This document shows, one piece after another, positions 8,586 to 16,680 of a stretch of 20,719 bases of DNA (positions within the stretch are counted from its first letter, which is position 1; each line of letters begins with the position of its first letter). The DNA lies in contig DIHI01000135.1 of assembly GCA_002420085.1 (NCBI GenBank), forward strand, positions 3,130-23,848. Reading direction: 5' to 3'. The notes below the pieces were generated by a model, which was given only the letters and a program-made list of their open reading frames with translations, was not told where the DNA came from and ran no database searches. The stretch is from Lysobacterales bacterium UBA5700. Its GTDB lineage: Bacteria; Pseudomonadota; Gammaproteobacteria; Xanthomonadales; Xanthomonadaceae. The position numbers and the translations under genes are program-made.

Positions 8586-8760
8586 GGCAGTCTCATGTTC
8601 GAGATGCCGACACCTTAGCCGAACGACACTGCTCACGGGAAGCGTCGGGCATCGGCTGATCGCCTGGCTGACCGGGTCAAGTTCCAGAGGGACCGGCCGC
8701 TAGCTCGGGCGAGGCGGGTCAGGCGACCTGCCATGCCCCCGACCCTCTGGAGTTCAGCAC

Positions 8761-9129
8761 ATGAGCGACACGCTTTATCAACGTCTGGGCGGTGATGCTG
8801 CCGTCGATGCCGCCGTCGATGTCTTCTACCGCCGGGTGCTCTGCGATGACACGCTGGCCGACTTTTTCGAGGCGGTCGATATGGATGCCCAGCGCAACAA
8901 GCAGAAGGCATTCCTGACCATGGCCTTCGGTGGCCCGAATCGATACACCGGCAAGGAACTGCGACAGGCCCATGCGCCACTGGTCGCCCGTGGCCTCGAC
9001 GATGGCCACTTCGATGCCGTTGCCGGCCATCTGAGTGCGACGCTCGCTCAGCTTGGGGTCACTGCGGATCTGATCGATGAGGTGATGGCCATCGCCGGTA
9101 GCACTCGCAACGATGTGCTGGGCCGCTGA
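8761..9129 (+). CDS. glbN: Group 1 truncated haemoglobin
   Basis: Small haem protein (122 residues) of the trHbN/GlbN family, whose members bind O2 or NO and often detoxify NO by dioxygenation. Seen: the N-terminal motif TLYQRLGG (4-11), B10 tyrosine Y23 in VFYRRVL, the CD-corner phenylalanines F35/F36, the family-typical stretch QKAFLTMAFGGPNRYTG (48-64), and proximal haem ligand H71 in LRQAHAPLV. GGAG lies about 9 bases before the ATG. It is followed after only 6 bases by a ferredoxin-type reductase, so the two are very likely co-transcribed and may act as globin and electron donor (inference). It is divergent from the flagellar block. Confidence 0.93.
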   Translation: MSDTLYQRLGGDAAVDAAVDVFYRRVLCDDTLADFFEAVDMDAQRNKQKAFLTMAFGGPNRYTGKELRQAHAPLVARGLDDGHFDAVAGHLSATLAQLGVTADLIDEVMAIAGSTRNDVLGR

Positions 9130-9135
9130 TCGACC

Positions 9136-10170
9136 ATGGCGGCGGTTCTGCTCGCCGGCCAGCGCTTGCCGATCGCGCCCGGTCAGTCGGTCCTGGACAC
9201 GCTGCTGGCTGCCGGGATCGATATCGCTCACGGCTGTGGCGTGGGCGTCTGCGCACGCTGTCTGGTCCGCACCGATCCGTCGCTGGCTCCGGAGTCTGCT
9301 CAACGGCCATTACGGTCGGCTTTGCGCACACGTGGCTACCTTCTGGCCTGCCAGTGCCGGCCGAATGCCGACCTGCCGATCGAACTGATCGATGCCCAAG
9401 CCCTCCAGGTTTCGGCGACCGTGGTCGAAGCCCGGAAGATCGCGCCGGACATCTGCCGGCTGCGGCTCGAACCGGACTTGCCGTTTGCCTACCAGGCTGG
9501 CCAGTTCATCCACCTCGGTGCGCCCGATGGCAGTGCCCGTGCCTATTCGCTGGCCAGTCTGCCCGAGCGCGATCGATACCTGGAATTGCACGTCGAACGG
9601 ATTCCAGGTGGTCGGGTCAGCGGCTGGCTGCATGACCATGTTCGGGCGGGCGATCGAGTGACGTTCAGTGGCCCCTGCGGCGAGGCTGTCTACAGCCCCG
9701 GCCAGGAACAGACGCCGATCCTGGCGGTCGCCACAGGAACCGGTCTGGCCCCGCTGCTGGCGGTCGCCCGCGATGCCCTGGCAAGTGGCCATCGTGGACT
9801 GCTGCATCTGTATCACGGTGCTCGAAGCGTGGCCGGGTTGTACGGCCGTGGCTGGCTCGAAGAGCTGCTGCGTGATCATGACACTTTCGCGGTTCATCGC
9901 TGTCTGTCCGGATCGGGTGTGTCCGGATCGGGTGTCGAAACGAAGGCGCCCGGAGTCGATTCCGAGGTTGAACCGGCTCGACCCGACGACACGCTGGGGT
10001 TGCGACACGGGCGGGCGCTCGACCTGGCCCTGGTCGACCACCCCGATCTGCGTGGTTGGCGGGTCTATCTGTGCGGTCATCCGGACATGGTCAGGGCCGG
10101 ACGCAAGCGTGCCTATCTGGCCGGTGCAGCCATGGCCGACATCCTCGGCGACCCCTTCCTGCCTACCTGA
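9136..10170 (+). CDS. 2Fe-2S/FAD/NAD(P)H oxidoreductase paired with the globin
   Basis: Single-chain electron-transfer reductase (344 residues) with the domain order of phenol hydroxylase/methane monooxygenase reductases. Seen: an N-terminal plant-type ferredoxin domain (1-90) with cluster cysteines C34-x4-C39-x2-C42 and a fourth at C72 or C74; an FAD-binding barrel with RAYSLAS (135-141); an NAD(P)-binding Rossmann part with GTGLAP (201-206); and CGHPDM (313-318) near the C-terminus. Between about 255 and 295 there is an extra low-complexity loop containing SGSGV twice, encoded by a 15-base tandem repeat. The natural partner is not proven; the preceding truncated globin is the best candidate, with an oxygenase elsewhere as the alternative. 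Confidence 0.88.
   Translation: MAAVLLAGQRLPIAPGQSVLDTLLAAGIDIAHGCGVGVCARCLVRTDPSLAPESAQRPLRSALRTRGYLLACQCRPNADLPIELIDAQALQVSATVVEARKIAPDICRLRLEPDLPFAYQAGQFIHLGAPDGSARAYSLASLPERDRYLELHVERIPGGRVSGWLHDHVRAGDRVTFSGPCGEAVYSPGQEQTPILAVATGTGLAPLLAVARDALASGHRGLLHLYHGARSVAGLYGRGWLEELLRDHDTFAVHRCLSGSGVSGSGVETKAPGVDSEVEPARPDDTLGLRHGRALDLALVDHPDLRGWRVYLCGHPDMVRAGRKRAYLAGAAMADILGDPFLPT
9905..9934 (+). repeat. 15-bp perfect tandem duplication inside the reductase gene
   Basis: The 15-mer TGTCCGGATCGGGTG occurs twice back to back (9905-9919 and 9920-9934). It keeps the reading frame and encodes SGSGV twice in a loop between the Rossmann core and the C-terminal CGHPDM element. It looks like replication slippage in a tolerant loop. 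Confidence 0.85.
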
Positions 10171-10455
10171 GCGTCCGGGTCGCGCGCTGCGCCGCATCGG
10201 ACCCGTCGAGTCGCCAGGGCCAGTGCCAGTGAGGGGGTCGGACAGCCTTCGCTGCCGGGTACGGCGATGGTTCGAGGCTGACTCCGGCGGCACACCTCCG
10301 CGCACCACCGACGCCCATCGTGGCAGCCAGGTCACCCGGCAGACCGTACATCAGGCCGCACAACCGGCGCCGCCCGTGCGATCATCGCTGGCGCTCGCAG
10401 TCGGGGCCGTCGGCCTCGGCACCTGCGACGGCCGCCTCGAACTGGACCTCATCCG

Positions 10456-11358
10456 ATGCACTATCCCGACTACCCCTTCACCCGCCATACGTTCGAGGTG
10501 CGGCCCGGCATCCGCATGCATTATCTGGACGAGGGACCGCGCGATGGCGAGGTGCTGGTGATGGTCCACGGCAATCCATCGTGGAGCTACTACTGGCGGC
10601 ACCTGGTGTCCGCCCTCGGCGCTCGCTATCGCTGCATCGTGCCGGATCACGTCGGCATGGGCCTGTCGGATACGCCGGACGACCGCGCCTATCACTACAC
10701 CCTGCAATCGCGGGTGGACGATCTGACGGCCCTGCTCGATCACCTGGATGTGCAGACACGGGTCACCCTGGTGGTCCACGACTGGGGCGGCATGATCGGC
10801 TTCGGCTGGGCACTGACCCATGCGGCGGCAGTGGCGCGCCTGGTGATCCTCAATACGGCGGCCTTTCCGATGCCAGCCGGCAAGCGGCTGCCCTGGCAAC
10901 TGCATCTGGCGCGCACGCCGGTGCTCGGGGCATTGCTGGTGCGCGGCCTGAATGCCTTCGCCGAGGGCGCGGCCCGCTCGGGCGTGTTGCGTCGCCTGCC
11001 GGAACCGCAGCGCCAGGCCCTGGTCGCGCCCTATGACACCTGGGCGAACCGTCGGGCGGTCCACCGCTTCGTCCAGGACATCCCGCTGCGACCGGGCGAT
11101 CCGGCCTGGGCATTGGTGGCGGCGGCTGGCGAGCGTCTGCCTGAGTTCGCCGATCGGCCCTGCTTCATCGGCTGGGGCCTGCGCGATTTCGTGTTCGATC
11201 GGCATTTCCTCGATGGCTTCCGACAGGCCCTGCCGAACGCCGATGTCCATGCCTACCCCGATGCCGGTCACTACGTGCTGGAAGACGCCCACGAACGGCT
11301 GATACCGGCGATTTCTGGATTTCTCGATCGGCATCCGCTGCCGACCCCGAGCCGCTGA
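10456..11358 (+). CDS. oleB: OleB, beta-lactone decarboxylase (alpha/beta hydrolase)
   Basis: Haloalkane dehalogenase-like alpha/beta hydrolase (300 residues). In olefin synthesis OleB splits the cis-beta-lactone made by OleC into a cis-olefin and CO2. Seen: oxyanion-hole motif HGNPSWS (38-44), a nucleophile elbow VVHDWGG with Asp109 as nucleophile (Asp rather than Ser, as in dehalogenases), a probable acid D244 (or D248) in WGLRDFVFD, and base H272 in DAGHYVLED. A generic haloalkane dehalogenase would look similar; the call to OleB comes from oleC starting 7 bases after its stop, and oleD following. The ribosome site before the ATG is weak. The upstream 285 bases contain no gene. Confidence 0.88.
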   Translation: MHYPDYPFTRHTFEVRPGIRMHYLDEGPRDGEVLVMVHGNPSWSYYWRHLVSALGARYRCIVPDHVGMGLSDTPDDRAYHYTLQSRVDDLTALLDHLDVQTRVTLVVHDWGGMIGFGWALTHAAAVARLVILNTAAFPMPAGKRLPWQLHLARTPVLGALLVRGLNAFAEGAARSGVLRRLPEPQRQALVAPYDTWANRRAVHRFVQDIPLRPGDPAWALVAAAGERLPEFADRPCFIGWGLRDFVFDRHFLDGFRQALPNADVHAYPDAGHYVLEDAHERLIPAISGFLDRHPLPTPSR

Positions 11359-11365
11359 GCCGCTG

Positions 11366-13036
11366 ATGGCCGCGTGCAACATCGCCGAGACTCTGACCCG
11401 GATGGCCGAGCGCCAGCCGGAAGCGATCGCCCTGCGCTGTCCGAGCGGGCGTGCCGCCGATGGTCGGACCCGCTACGACCACACGGTCAGCTATCGGGAA
11501 CTCGATCGTCGTTCCGATGCCATCGCGGTCGGTCTGGCTGGTCATGGCATCGGCCGTGGCACCCGGACCGGAGTGATGGTTCGGCCCGGCCCGGAGTTCT
11601 TCGCCGTGATGTTCGCCCTGTTCAAGGCGGGCGCCGTGCCGGTTCTGGTCGATCCCGGAATCGATCGGCGCGCACTCAAGGCGGCGCTCGCCGAGGCCCG
11701 GCCGGAAGCCTTCATCGGCATTCCCCTGGCCCAGGCGGCCAGCCTGCTGCTCGGCTGGGCGCGCGCCGATATCCGACGCCGGGTGACGGTCGGTCGGCGC
11801 TGGTTCTGGGGTGGACCGAGTCTGGCCCAGGTCGAGCGGGCGGGTGCGGCTGCCATCGCCGCCACGCCAGCGCCATCCGTGACCACCGACGGCGATGATG
11901 TCGCCGCGATCCTGTTCACCTCGGGCTCGACCGGCGTGCCCAAGGGCGTGGTCTATCGACATCGGCATTTCCTGGCGCAGATCGAACTGCTGCGCGAGGC
12001 TTTCGCGATCGCGCCCGGTGGCGTCGATATGCCGACCTTTCCGCCCTTTGCCCTGTTCGATCCGGCACTCGGGCTGGCCAGCATCATCCCGGACATGGAC
12101 CCGACCCGACCGGCACGGGCCGATCCAGCGCGACTGGTCGAGGCCATCACCCGATTCGGCGTCGATCGCCTGTTCGGTTCGCCGGCCCTGATGCGCGTGC
12201 TGGCCGATCATGGCGCCCCCCTGCCGAGCCTGCGTGCCGTGACCTCGGCCGGGGCGCCGGTGCCGCCCGACGTGGTGGCCCGGATGCGCAGCCTGTTGCC
12301 GGCCGACGCCGGCTTCTGGACACCCTACGGCGCCACCGAGTGCCTGCCGGTGGCGGTGATCGAGGGTCGCGCGTTGGAAACGACCCGGACCGCGACCGAG
12401 TCCGGTGCCGGCACCTGTGTCGGTCGGCCCTTGTCGGCCAATTGCGTTCGGATCATCGCGATCAGCGATGACGGCATCGACGACTGGCATTCGGCCGTCG
12501 AACTGGCCGAGGGCGAGATCGGCGAGATCACCGTCGCCGGCCCGACCGTCACCGATGCCTACTTCGGGCGTCCGGAAGCGACCCGGCTGGCCAAGATCCG
12601 TGAGCCCATGCCGGACGGCCACGTGCGGATCGTCCACCGGATGGGTGATGTCGGCTATTTCGATCGCGACGGCCGGCTGTGGTTCTGCGGCCGCAAGGGT
12701 CAGCGGGTGCAGACCGAGGCCGGCACGCTGTACACCGAGTGCGTCGAACCGGTGTTCAACCGGCATCCGGACGTGGCGCGGACCGCCCTGGTCGGAGTCG
12801 GCCCGGCAGGCCGGCAACTGCCGGTGCTGTGCGTGGAGCTCACTCAGCGCCGCAGCCGACACCAACGCAACCGGATCCGCGAGGAACTGCTGGCCCTGGG
12901 CAGCCAGGTGCCGGTCACGGCCGGGCTGCGGACGCTGCTGTTCCATCCGGGATTTCCGCTCGATATCCGTCACAATGCCAAGATCGGTCGTGAGACCCTG
13001 GCACGCTGGGCGACCCGCACCCTGGGACACGCCTGA
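11366..13036 (+). CDS. oleC: OleC, beta-lactone synthetase (AMP-dependent ligase family)
   Basis: Acyl-CoA synthetase-like enzyme (556 residues) that uses ATP to convert the 2-alkyl-3-hydroxyalkanoate from OleD into a beta-lactone. Seen: phosphate loop LFTSGSTGVPKG (183-194), YGATE (321-325, adenine/acid binding), D428 in HRMGDVGYFDRDGRLWFCGR (ribose-binding Asp and hinge region, 425-443), and the C-terminal lysine K539 in HNAKIGR. The residues around FPPFALFDPALG (225-236) fit what I recall of OleC rather than general fatty-acyl-CoA ligases. It is coupled to oleB by a 7-base gap, and oleD follows after 87 bases. A general acyl-CoA ligase is the alternative, made unlikely by the flanking genes. 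Confidence 0.92.
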   Translation: MAACNIAETLTRMAERQPEAIALRCPSGRAADGRTRYDHTVSYRELDRRSDAIAVGLAGHGIGRGTRTGVMVRPGPEFFAVMFALFKAGAVPVLVDPGIDRRALKAALAEARPEAFIGIPLAQAASLLLGWARADIRRRVTVGRRWFWGGPSLAQVERAGAAAIAATPAPSVTTDGDDVAAILFTSGSTGVPKGVVYRHRHFLAQIELLREAFAIAPGGVDMPTFPPFALFDPALGLASIIPDMDPTRPARADPARLVEAITRFGVDRLFGSPALMRVLADHGAPLPSLRAVTSAGAPVPPDVVARMRSLLPADAGFWTPYGATECLPVAVIEGRALETTRTATESGAGTCVGRPLSANCVRIIAISDDGIDDWHSAVELAEGEIGEITVAGPTVTDAYFGRPEATRLAKIREPMPDGHVRIVHRMGDVGYFDRDGRLWFCGRKGQRVQTEAGTLYTECVEPVFNRHPDVARTALVGVGPAGRQLPVLCVELTQRRSRHQRNRIREELLALGSQVPVTAGLRTLLFHPGFPLDIRHNAKIGRETLARWATRTLGHA

Positions 13037-13123
13037 ACGCGGTCGCCGATGGCATCGGTTTGCCGGCACTCTGGCCGAATGACGGAAGACGGATCAATCG
13101 ACAGTTCGTTTCGAGGTGACGCA

Positions 13124-14128
13124 ATGAAGGTGCTGGTGACCGGAGCAGGTGGTTTTCTTGGCCAGGCCGTGTGTCGGCTGCTGCGTGCCCGCAGCTATCA
13201 GGTGATCGGCTTCCAGCGGGGTCATTACCCGGAACTCGCCGACATGGGCGTGACCGAAGTGCGCGGCGATCTGGCCGATGCCGAAGCCGTGTCTGCCGCC
13301 AGTGCCGGCTGCCAGGCGATCTTCCACATCGGCGCCAAGGCCGGTGCCTGGGGCAGCTACGAGGACTATCACCGTGCCAATGTCCTGGGCACCGAAGCGG
13401 TACTGGCCGCCTGTCGCAGCCACGGCATCCAGCGTCTGGTCTACACCTCGACGCCGAGCGTGACCCACCGCGCCACCCGACCGGTCGAGGGTGGCAATGA
13501 GATCGATACCCCCTACGGAACCGGCTTCAAGGCGCACTACCCGACCACCAAGGTGATCGCCGAGCAGGCGGTACTGGCCGGCAATGGTCCGACCCTGGCG
13601 ACCGTCGCACTGCGTCCGAGACTGATCTGGGGACCGGGCGACAATCAACTGCTGCCGCGTCTGGTCGAACGTGCCCGCGCCGGCCGTCTGCGCTTTCCGG
13701 GTGGCGGCGGCAATCGCATCGACACCACCTACATCGACAACGCCGCCCAGGCGCATCTGGATGCCTTCGACCATCTCTGGCCGGGCAGCGCCTGTGCCGG
13801 CAAGGCGTATTTCATCTCCAACGGCGAACCCAGGCCGCTGCGTGACGTGGTCAACGGCCTGCTGGCCGCCGCCGATGCCCCGACCGTGGACGCGGGTCTG
13901 CCGTTCTGGCTGGCCTATGCGGCGGGTGCCGCACTGGAGGCGGTCTGGCACCTGTTGCGGCTGTCCGGCGAGCCGCCGATGACCCGGTTTCTTGCCGAAC
14001 AGATGGCAACCCCGCACTGGTACGACATCAGCGCCGCCGCCCGCGATTTCGGGTATCGCCCGCAGGTGTCGTTCGACGAAGGACTGCGCCGCCTGCGCTC
14101 GGCGCTGCGGACCGACCCGTCCGGCTGA
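13124..14128 (+). CDS. oleD: OleD, NADPH-dependent 2-alkyl-3-ketoalkanoate reductase
   Basis: Extended short-chain dehydrogenase/epimerase-type enzyme (334 residues) that reduces the 2-alkyl-3-keto acid made by OleA to the hydroxy acid used by OleC. Seen: the nucleotide-binding glycine motif TGAGGFLG (6-13), GDL (48-50), VYTSTPSV (106-113) with catalytic Ser/Thr near 109, the catalytic pair Y139-x3-K143 in HYPTTK, and [11 protein letters not shown] (163-173) typical of the 3-beta-HSD-like subgroup. The ATG at 13124 is preceded by GAGGTGA; a longer in-frame reading from 13049 lacks this and adds 25 unrelated residues. It is the last gene of the oleBCD set and converges on the amidohydrolase. 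Confidence 0.9.
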   Translation: MKVLVTGAGGFLGQAVCRLLRARSYQVIGFQRGHYPELADMGVTEVRGDLADAEAVSAASAGCQAIFHIGAKAGAWGSYEDYHRANVLGTEAVLAACRSHGIQRLVYTSTPSVTHRATRPVEGGNEIDTPYGTGFKAHYPTTKVIAEQAVLAGNGPTLATVALRPRLIWGPGDNQLLPRLVERARAGRLRFPGGGGNRIDTTYIDNAAQAHLDAFDHLWPGSACAGKAYFISNGEPRPLRDVVNGLLAAADAPTVDAGLPFWLAYAAGAALEAVWHLLRLSGEPPMTRFLAEQMATPHWYDISAAARDFGYRPQVSFDEGLRRLRSALRTDPSG

Positions 14129-14134
14129 CCGCCC

Positions 14135-14163
14135 GGCGCACGCCGTCGGGACGGCATCCCGCC
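14135..14163 (+). terminator. Possible hairpin between convergent oleD and amidohydrolase genes
   Basis: Stem-loop with inner arms GCCGT (14142-14146) and ACGGC (14151-14155) around CGGG, and outer arms GGCG (14135-14138) and CGCC (14160-14163). It fills the 56-base gap between two convergent stop codons, where a bidirectional terminator is expected. No T-tract follows on either strand, so it is not a classical intrinsic terminator. Confidence 0.3.
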
Positions 14164-14184
14164 CCGACCGTCGCGCCGACGCGC

Positions 14185-15492
14185 TCACCGGACCGACGAA
14201 TACACCACGCCCTGCTTCATCACGAAGTACACGTCTTCCAGCACCGAAATATCGGCCAGCGGATCGCCGGGAACGGCGATCAGATCGGCATCCAGACCGG
14301 CCTTGATCGCCCCGGTCTGGTCATCGATGCCGAACAATCGCGCCGTGTTGAGGGTGGCGGCCCGGATCGCCTCGATCGGCGCCATGCCGAAGCGAACCAT
14401 GCGCGAGAACTGCCGGGCATTGTCGCCATGCGGGTAGACCCCGGCATCGGTGCCGAAGGCCATGACCACCCCGGCCCGATGGGCCTTCTCGAAATTGGCC
14501 CGTTGCTGGCCACCGACCCGGCGCTCCTTCTCCAGCGATTCCGGCAGGATGCCGGCCTTCTCGCCCTCACCGAGGATGTACTCGGTGTTGTAGATGTCCA
14601 TCACCAGCACCGTTCCGCGCTCACGAGCCAGGCGAATGCCCTCATCGTCGATGAAGCTGGCGTGCTCGATCGAATCGGCGCCGGCCAGGATGGCATTGCG
14701 AATGCCGCTGGCACCGTGGGCATGGGCGGCCACTTTGCGACCGTGGCTGTGCGCCTCCTCGACCATGGCGGTCAGCTCTTCGAGGGTGTACTGCGGAGCT
14801 CCGACCTCGGTGCCCTTGGACAGCACACCGCCGGTTGAGCAGGTCTTGATGAAATCGGCACCGAACTTGACGTTCTGCCGTACCTTCTGGCGCACCGCCC
14901 AGGGGCCGTCCGCGACGCCCTCGCCACGGGCCTGGTATTCGGGCGGCAGCAGCGTGTTGTCACCGCAGTGGCCACCGGTGATGCCGATGCTCGGGCCGGC
15001 CACCAGCAGACGTGGGCCGACCACCTCACCAGCGGCGATCGCATCGCGCAACGCGACATCGGCATACCCCGGCGCCCCCGGAACACGCACCGTGGTGAAG
15101 CCGGCGGCCAGGGTCTTGCCGGCATTCTTGACGCCCTTGAGCGTGGCCGCCGGAGTCGATACCGCCAGGCGGCGATACCCGTGATCGCTGGCATCGCCGA
15201 GCAGATGGCTGTGCGCGTCCATCAGACCGGGCAGCAGGGTGACATCGCCCAGGTCGATCACCCGCGCCCCCTCGGGCACCGGCTGATCCGCCGCGACCAC
15301 CGCCTCGATCGTCCGACCCCGCACCTGCACGGCACGCGCATCGAGCAGGCGCCCGGACTCGACATCGAGCAGGCGTGCGGCTCGAATCACCGTGAGCGGC
15401 TCGGCCGCAGCCGCATCGTCGCTGTCGGCAGCGTGCAGGCTGCCGGTCAGCGAACCGGCAAGCATAAGAACGAAAACCAGGGAACAGCGCAT
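14185..15492 (-). CDS. Exported metal-dependent amidohydrolase (Xaa-Pro dipeptidase-like subgroup)
   Basis: Amidohydrolase-superfamily hydrolase of 435 residues with a signal peptide (about 1-21, cleavage likely after SLHA), so probably periplasmic. Seen: metal ligands H94 and H96 in MDAHSHL, probable carboxylated lysine K216 in FIKTCSTGGV, H257 in AAHAHG, H277 in SIEHASF and D349 in AFGTDAGV, the full set for a binuclear site. The substrate cannot be read from sequence. The pattern fits the imidazolonepropionase-like/prolidase-type group, whose studied members cleave dipeptides with C-terminal Pro, Arg or Lys. GGAG lies about 11 bases upstream of the ATG. It is monocistronic and convergent with oleD. 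A link to olefin synthesis is not indicated. Confidence 0.88.
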   Translation of the reverse strand: MRCSLVFVLMLAGSLTGSLHAADSDDAAAAEPLTVIRAARLLDVESGRLLDARAVQVRGRTIEAVVAADQPVPEGARVIDLGDVTLLPGLMDAHSHLLGDASDHGYRRLAVSTPAATLKGVKNAGKTLAAGFTTVRVPGAPGYADVALRDAIAAGEVVGPRLLVAGPSIGITGGHCGDNTLLPPEYQARGEGVADGPWAVRQKVRQNVKFGADFIKTCSTGGVLSKGTEVGAPQYTLEELTAMVEEAHSHGRKVAAHAHGASGIRNAILAGADSIEHASFIDDEGIRLARERGTVLVMDIYNTEYILGEGEKAGILPESLEKERRVGGQQRANFEKAHRAGVVMAFGTDAGVYPHGDNARQFSRMVRFGMAPIEAIRAATLNTARLFGIDDQTGAIKAGLDADLIAVPGDPLADISVLEDVYFVMKQGVVYSSVR

Positions 15493-15775
15493 GGAGGGGC
15501 TCCGGTCGGATCAGCGGTGCAGCTTACCGCAGCCCACCGGCAGCGATCGAACGGCGGCCATCGGTGCCCGCTGCCCATCGTCACCCGAATGCCGAGTGCT
15601 GCCCAGGGGGCGACGGTTCCGAGTGATCGAACGTGATGGGCCGCATGGTTCTGATATCTGCCCGGCGTGATGTGGAATCAGCCAACCGTTCATCGTCGCA
15701 TGATGCATGGCCAGCCAGCACTGCCGACGATCAGGCAGTTCCGACCCAGCGAGAAACGAGACAGGGAGGTTGCCG

Positions 15776-16666
15776 ATGACGGTCAGTCATTCAAGATATG
15801 CATGGTGCGTGCTGCTGAGTCTGGCGCTCGCTGGTGGTGTGGTACAGGCCGCATCGGACCCGGATGCCTATCTGGATGTCACCGTCGAGGGCGATTCGCG
15901 CGTACCGGGCCTGCTGTCCACCGAGGGCAGTCGCTTCGATACCGATTACACCGTCGAGCCCAGCAATACCAGCGGCTCGCCAGCCACCCGCAAGACCAAT
16001 CGTCTGCGCCTGAACTTCGGTTGCCGGCACGGCGGTGGCTATCTGACCGGCTGCCTGGTCAGCCTGTTCGTCGATAGCCGGGCCGGCACCGGCGGACACG
16101 TCCACAGCAGCGATCGTCCGACTGGCAGTTTCACTCGACTGTTCGGCACGGTCGATCCACACACCGGCCTGCTGGAGACGGTGTTCACCGCGCCGGAAGC
16201 CAGCGGCATCATCACGATCTATGGCGAGGCGTTCCACCCGCTCACCTTCGTGCGTTCGGCGGAGTTCACCATCGGGGTTGGTTTCGAGGGACTGGTCGAA
16301 CTGCCGGACTCGGATCAGTACCTCAAGATCGGTAGTCGGCCAGAGCATCCGGACAACCATTTCGGCACCTCGACCCTGGTCACCCGGATGCAGGAACTGG
16401 CCGCCGCCTACCGGGAAGCCTACCCGGATGCGACGCCGCTGGAGTACAACGACATGAGCCTGGAGTTCGGCGGCGTGTTCGACCTGAACAAGAACTGGGC
16501 TCCCCCGCATCGAGGCCACCGTACCGGTGTGCATGTCGATCTCAGGACACGGACTTTGACGGAAGAGCAGATTGAAATGATCAAGATGTTTGCAAACAAA
16601 TTCAACCTGCTCGTATACGACGAAACATCAACCGCCACACCACATTTTCATTTGACAGCGCGTTGA
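15776..16666 (+). CDS. Secreted LAS-type zinc peptidase with N-terminal beta-rich domain
   Basis: Exported protein of 296 residues. Signal peptide 1 to about 26 (hydrophobic CVLLSLALAGGVVQA). Residues about 30-170 are beta-rich and include GGHVHSSDRPTGSF (107-120) and TVFTAPEASGIITIYGEA (135-152), a pattern like Ig-type domains of extracellular proteins. The C-terminal part has H248-x6-D255 (in HRTGVHVD) and H290-x-H292 (PHFHL), the zinc-site spacing of LAS enzymes (M15 D-Ala-D-Ala peptidases, MepA-type murein endopeptidases). A peptidoglycan or protein substrate is inferred only. The ATG at 15776 has GGGAGG about 7 bases upstream. The stop abuts the next gene, so the two form an operon. The last 100 bases are AT-rich compared with the rest. 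Confidence 0.72.
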   Translation: MTVSHSRYAWCVLLSLALAGGVVQAASDPDAYLDVTVEGDSRVPGLLSTEGSRFDTDYTVEPSNTSGSPATRKTNRLRLNFGCRHGGGYLTGCLVSLFVDSRAGTGGHVHSSDRPTGSFTRLFGTVDPHTGLLETVFTAPEASGIITIYGEAFHPLTFVRSAEFTIGVGFEGLVELPDSDQYLKIGSRPEHPDNHFGTSTLVTRMQELAAAYREAYPDATPLEYNDMSLEFGGVFDLNKNWAPPHRGHRTGVHVDLRTRTLTEEQIEMIKMFANKFNLLVYDETSTATPHFHLTAR

Positions 16667-16680
16667 AGGGGGTGGCATTC

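Noticed and set aside
8586..8760. Candidate -10/-35 boxes (for example TAAGGT) in the divergent region.
   Set aside because: No pair had acceptable spacing and match on either strand, so I did not call a promoter.
10171..10455. Possible remnant of oleA or another gene upstream of oleB.
   Set aside because: The gap is only 285 bases, and the visible frames are short or extend antisense over neighbouring genes, with no thiolase motif.
11165..13069. Open reading frame of over 600 codons on the minus strand opposite oleC.
   Set aside because: Long antisense frames are common in GC-rich genes. The translation is low-complexity (Gly/Arg/Gln/His), has no domain, and lies fully opposite a clear OleC.
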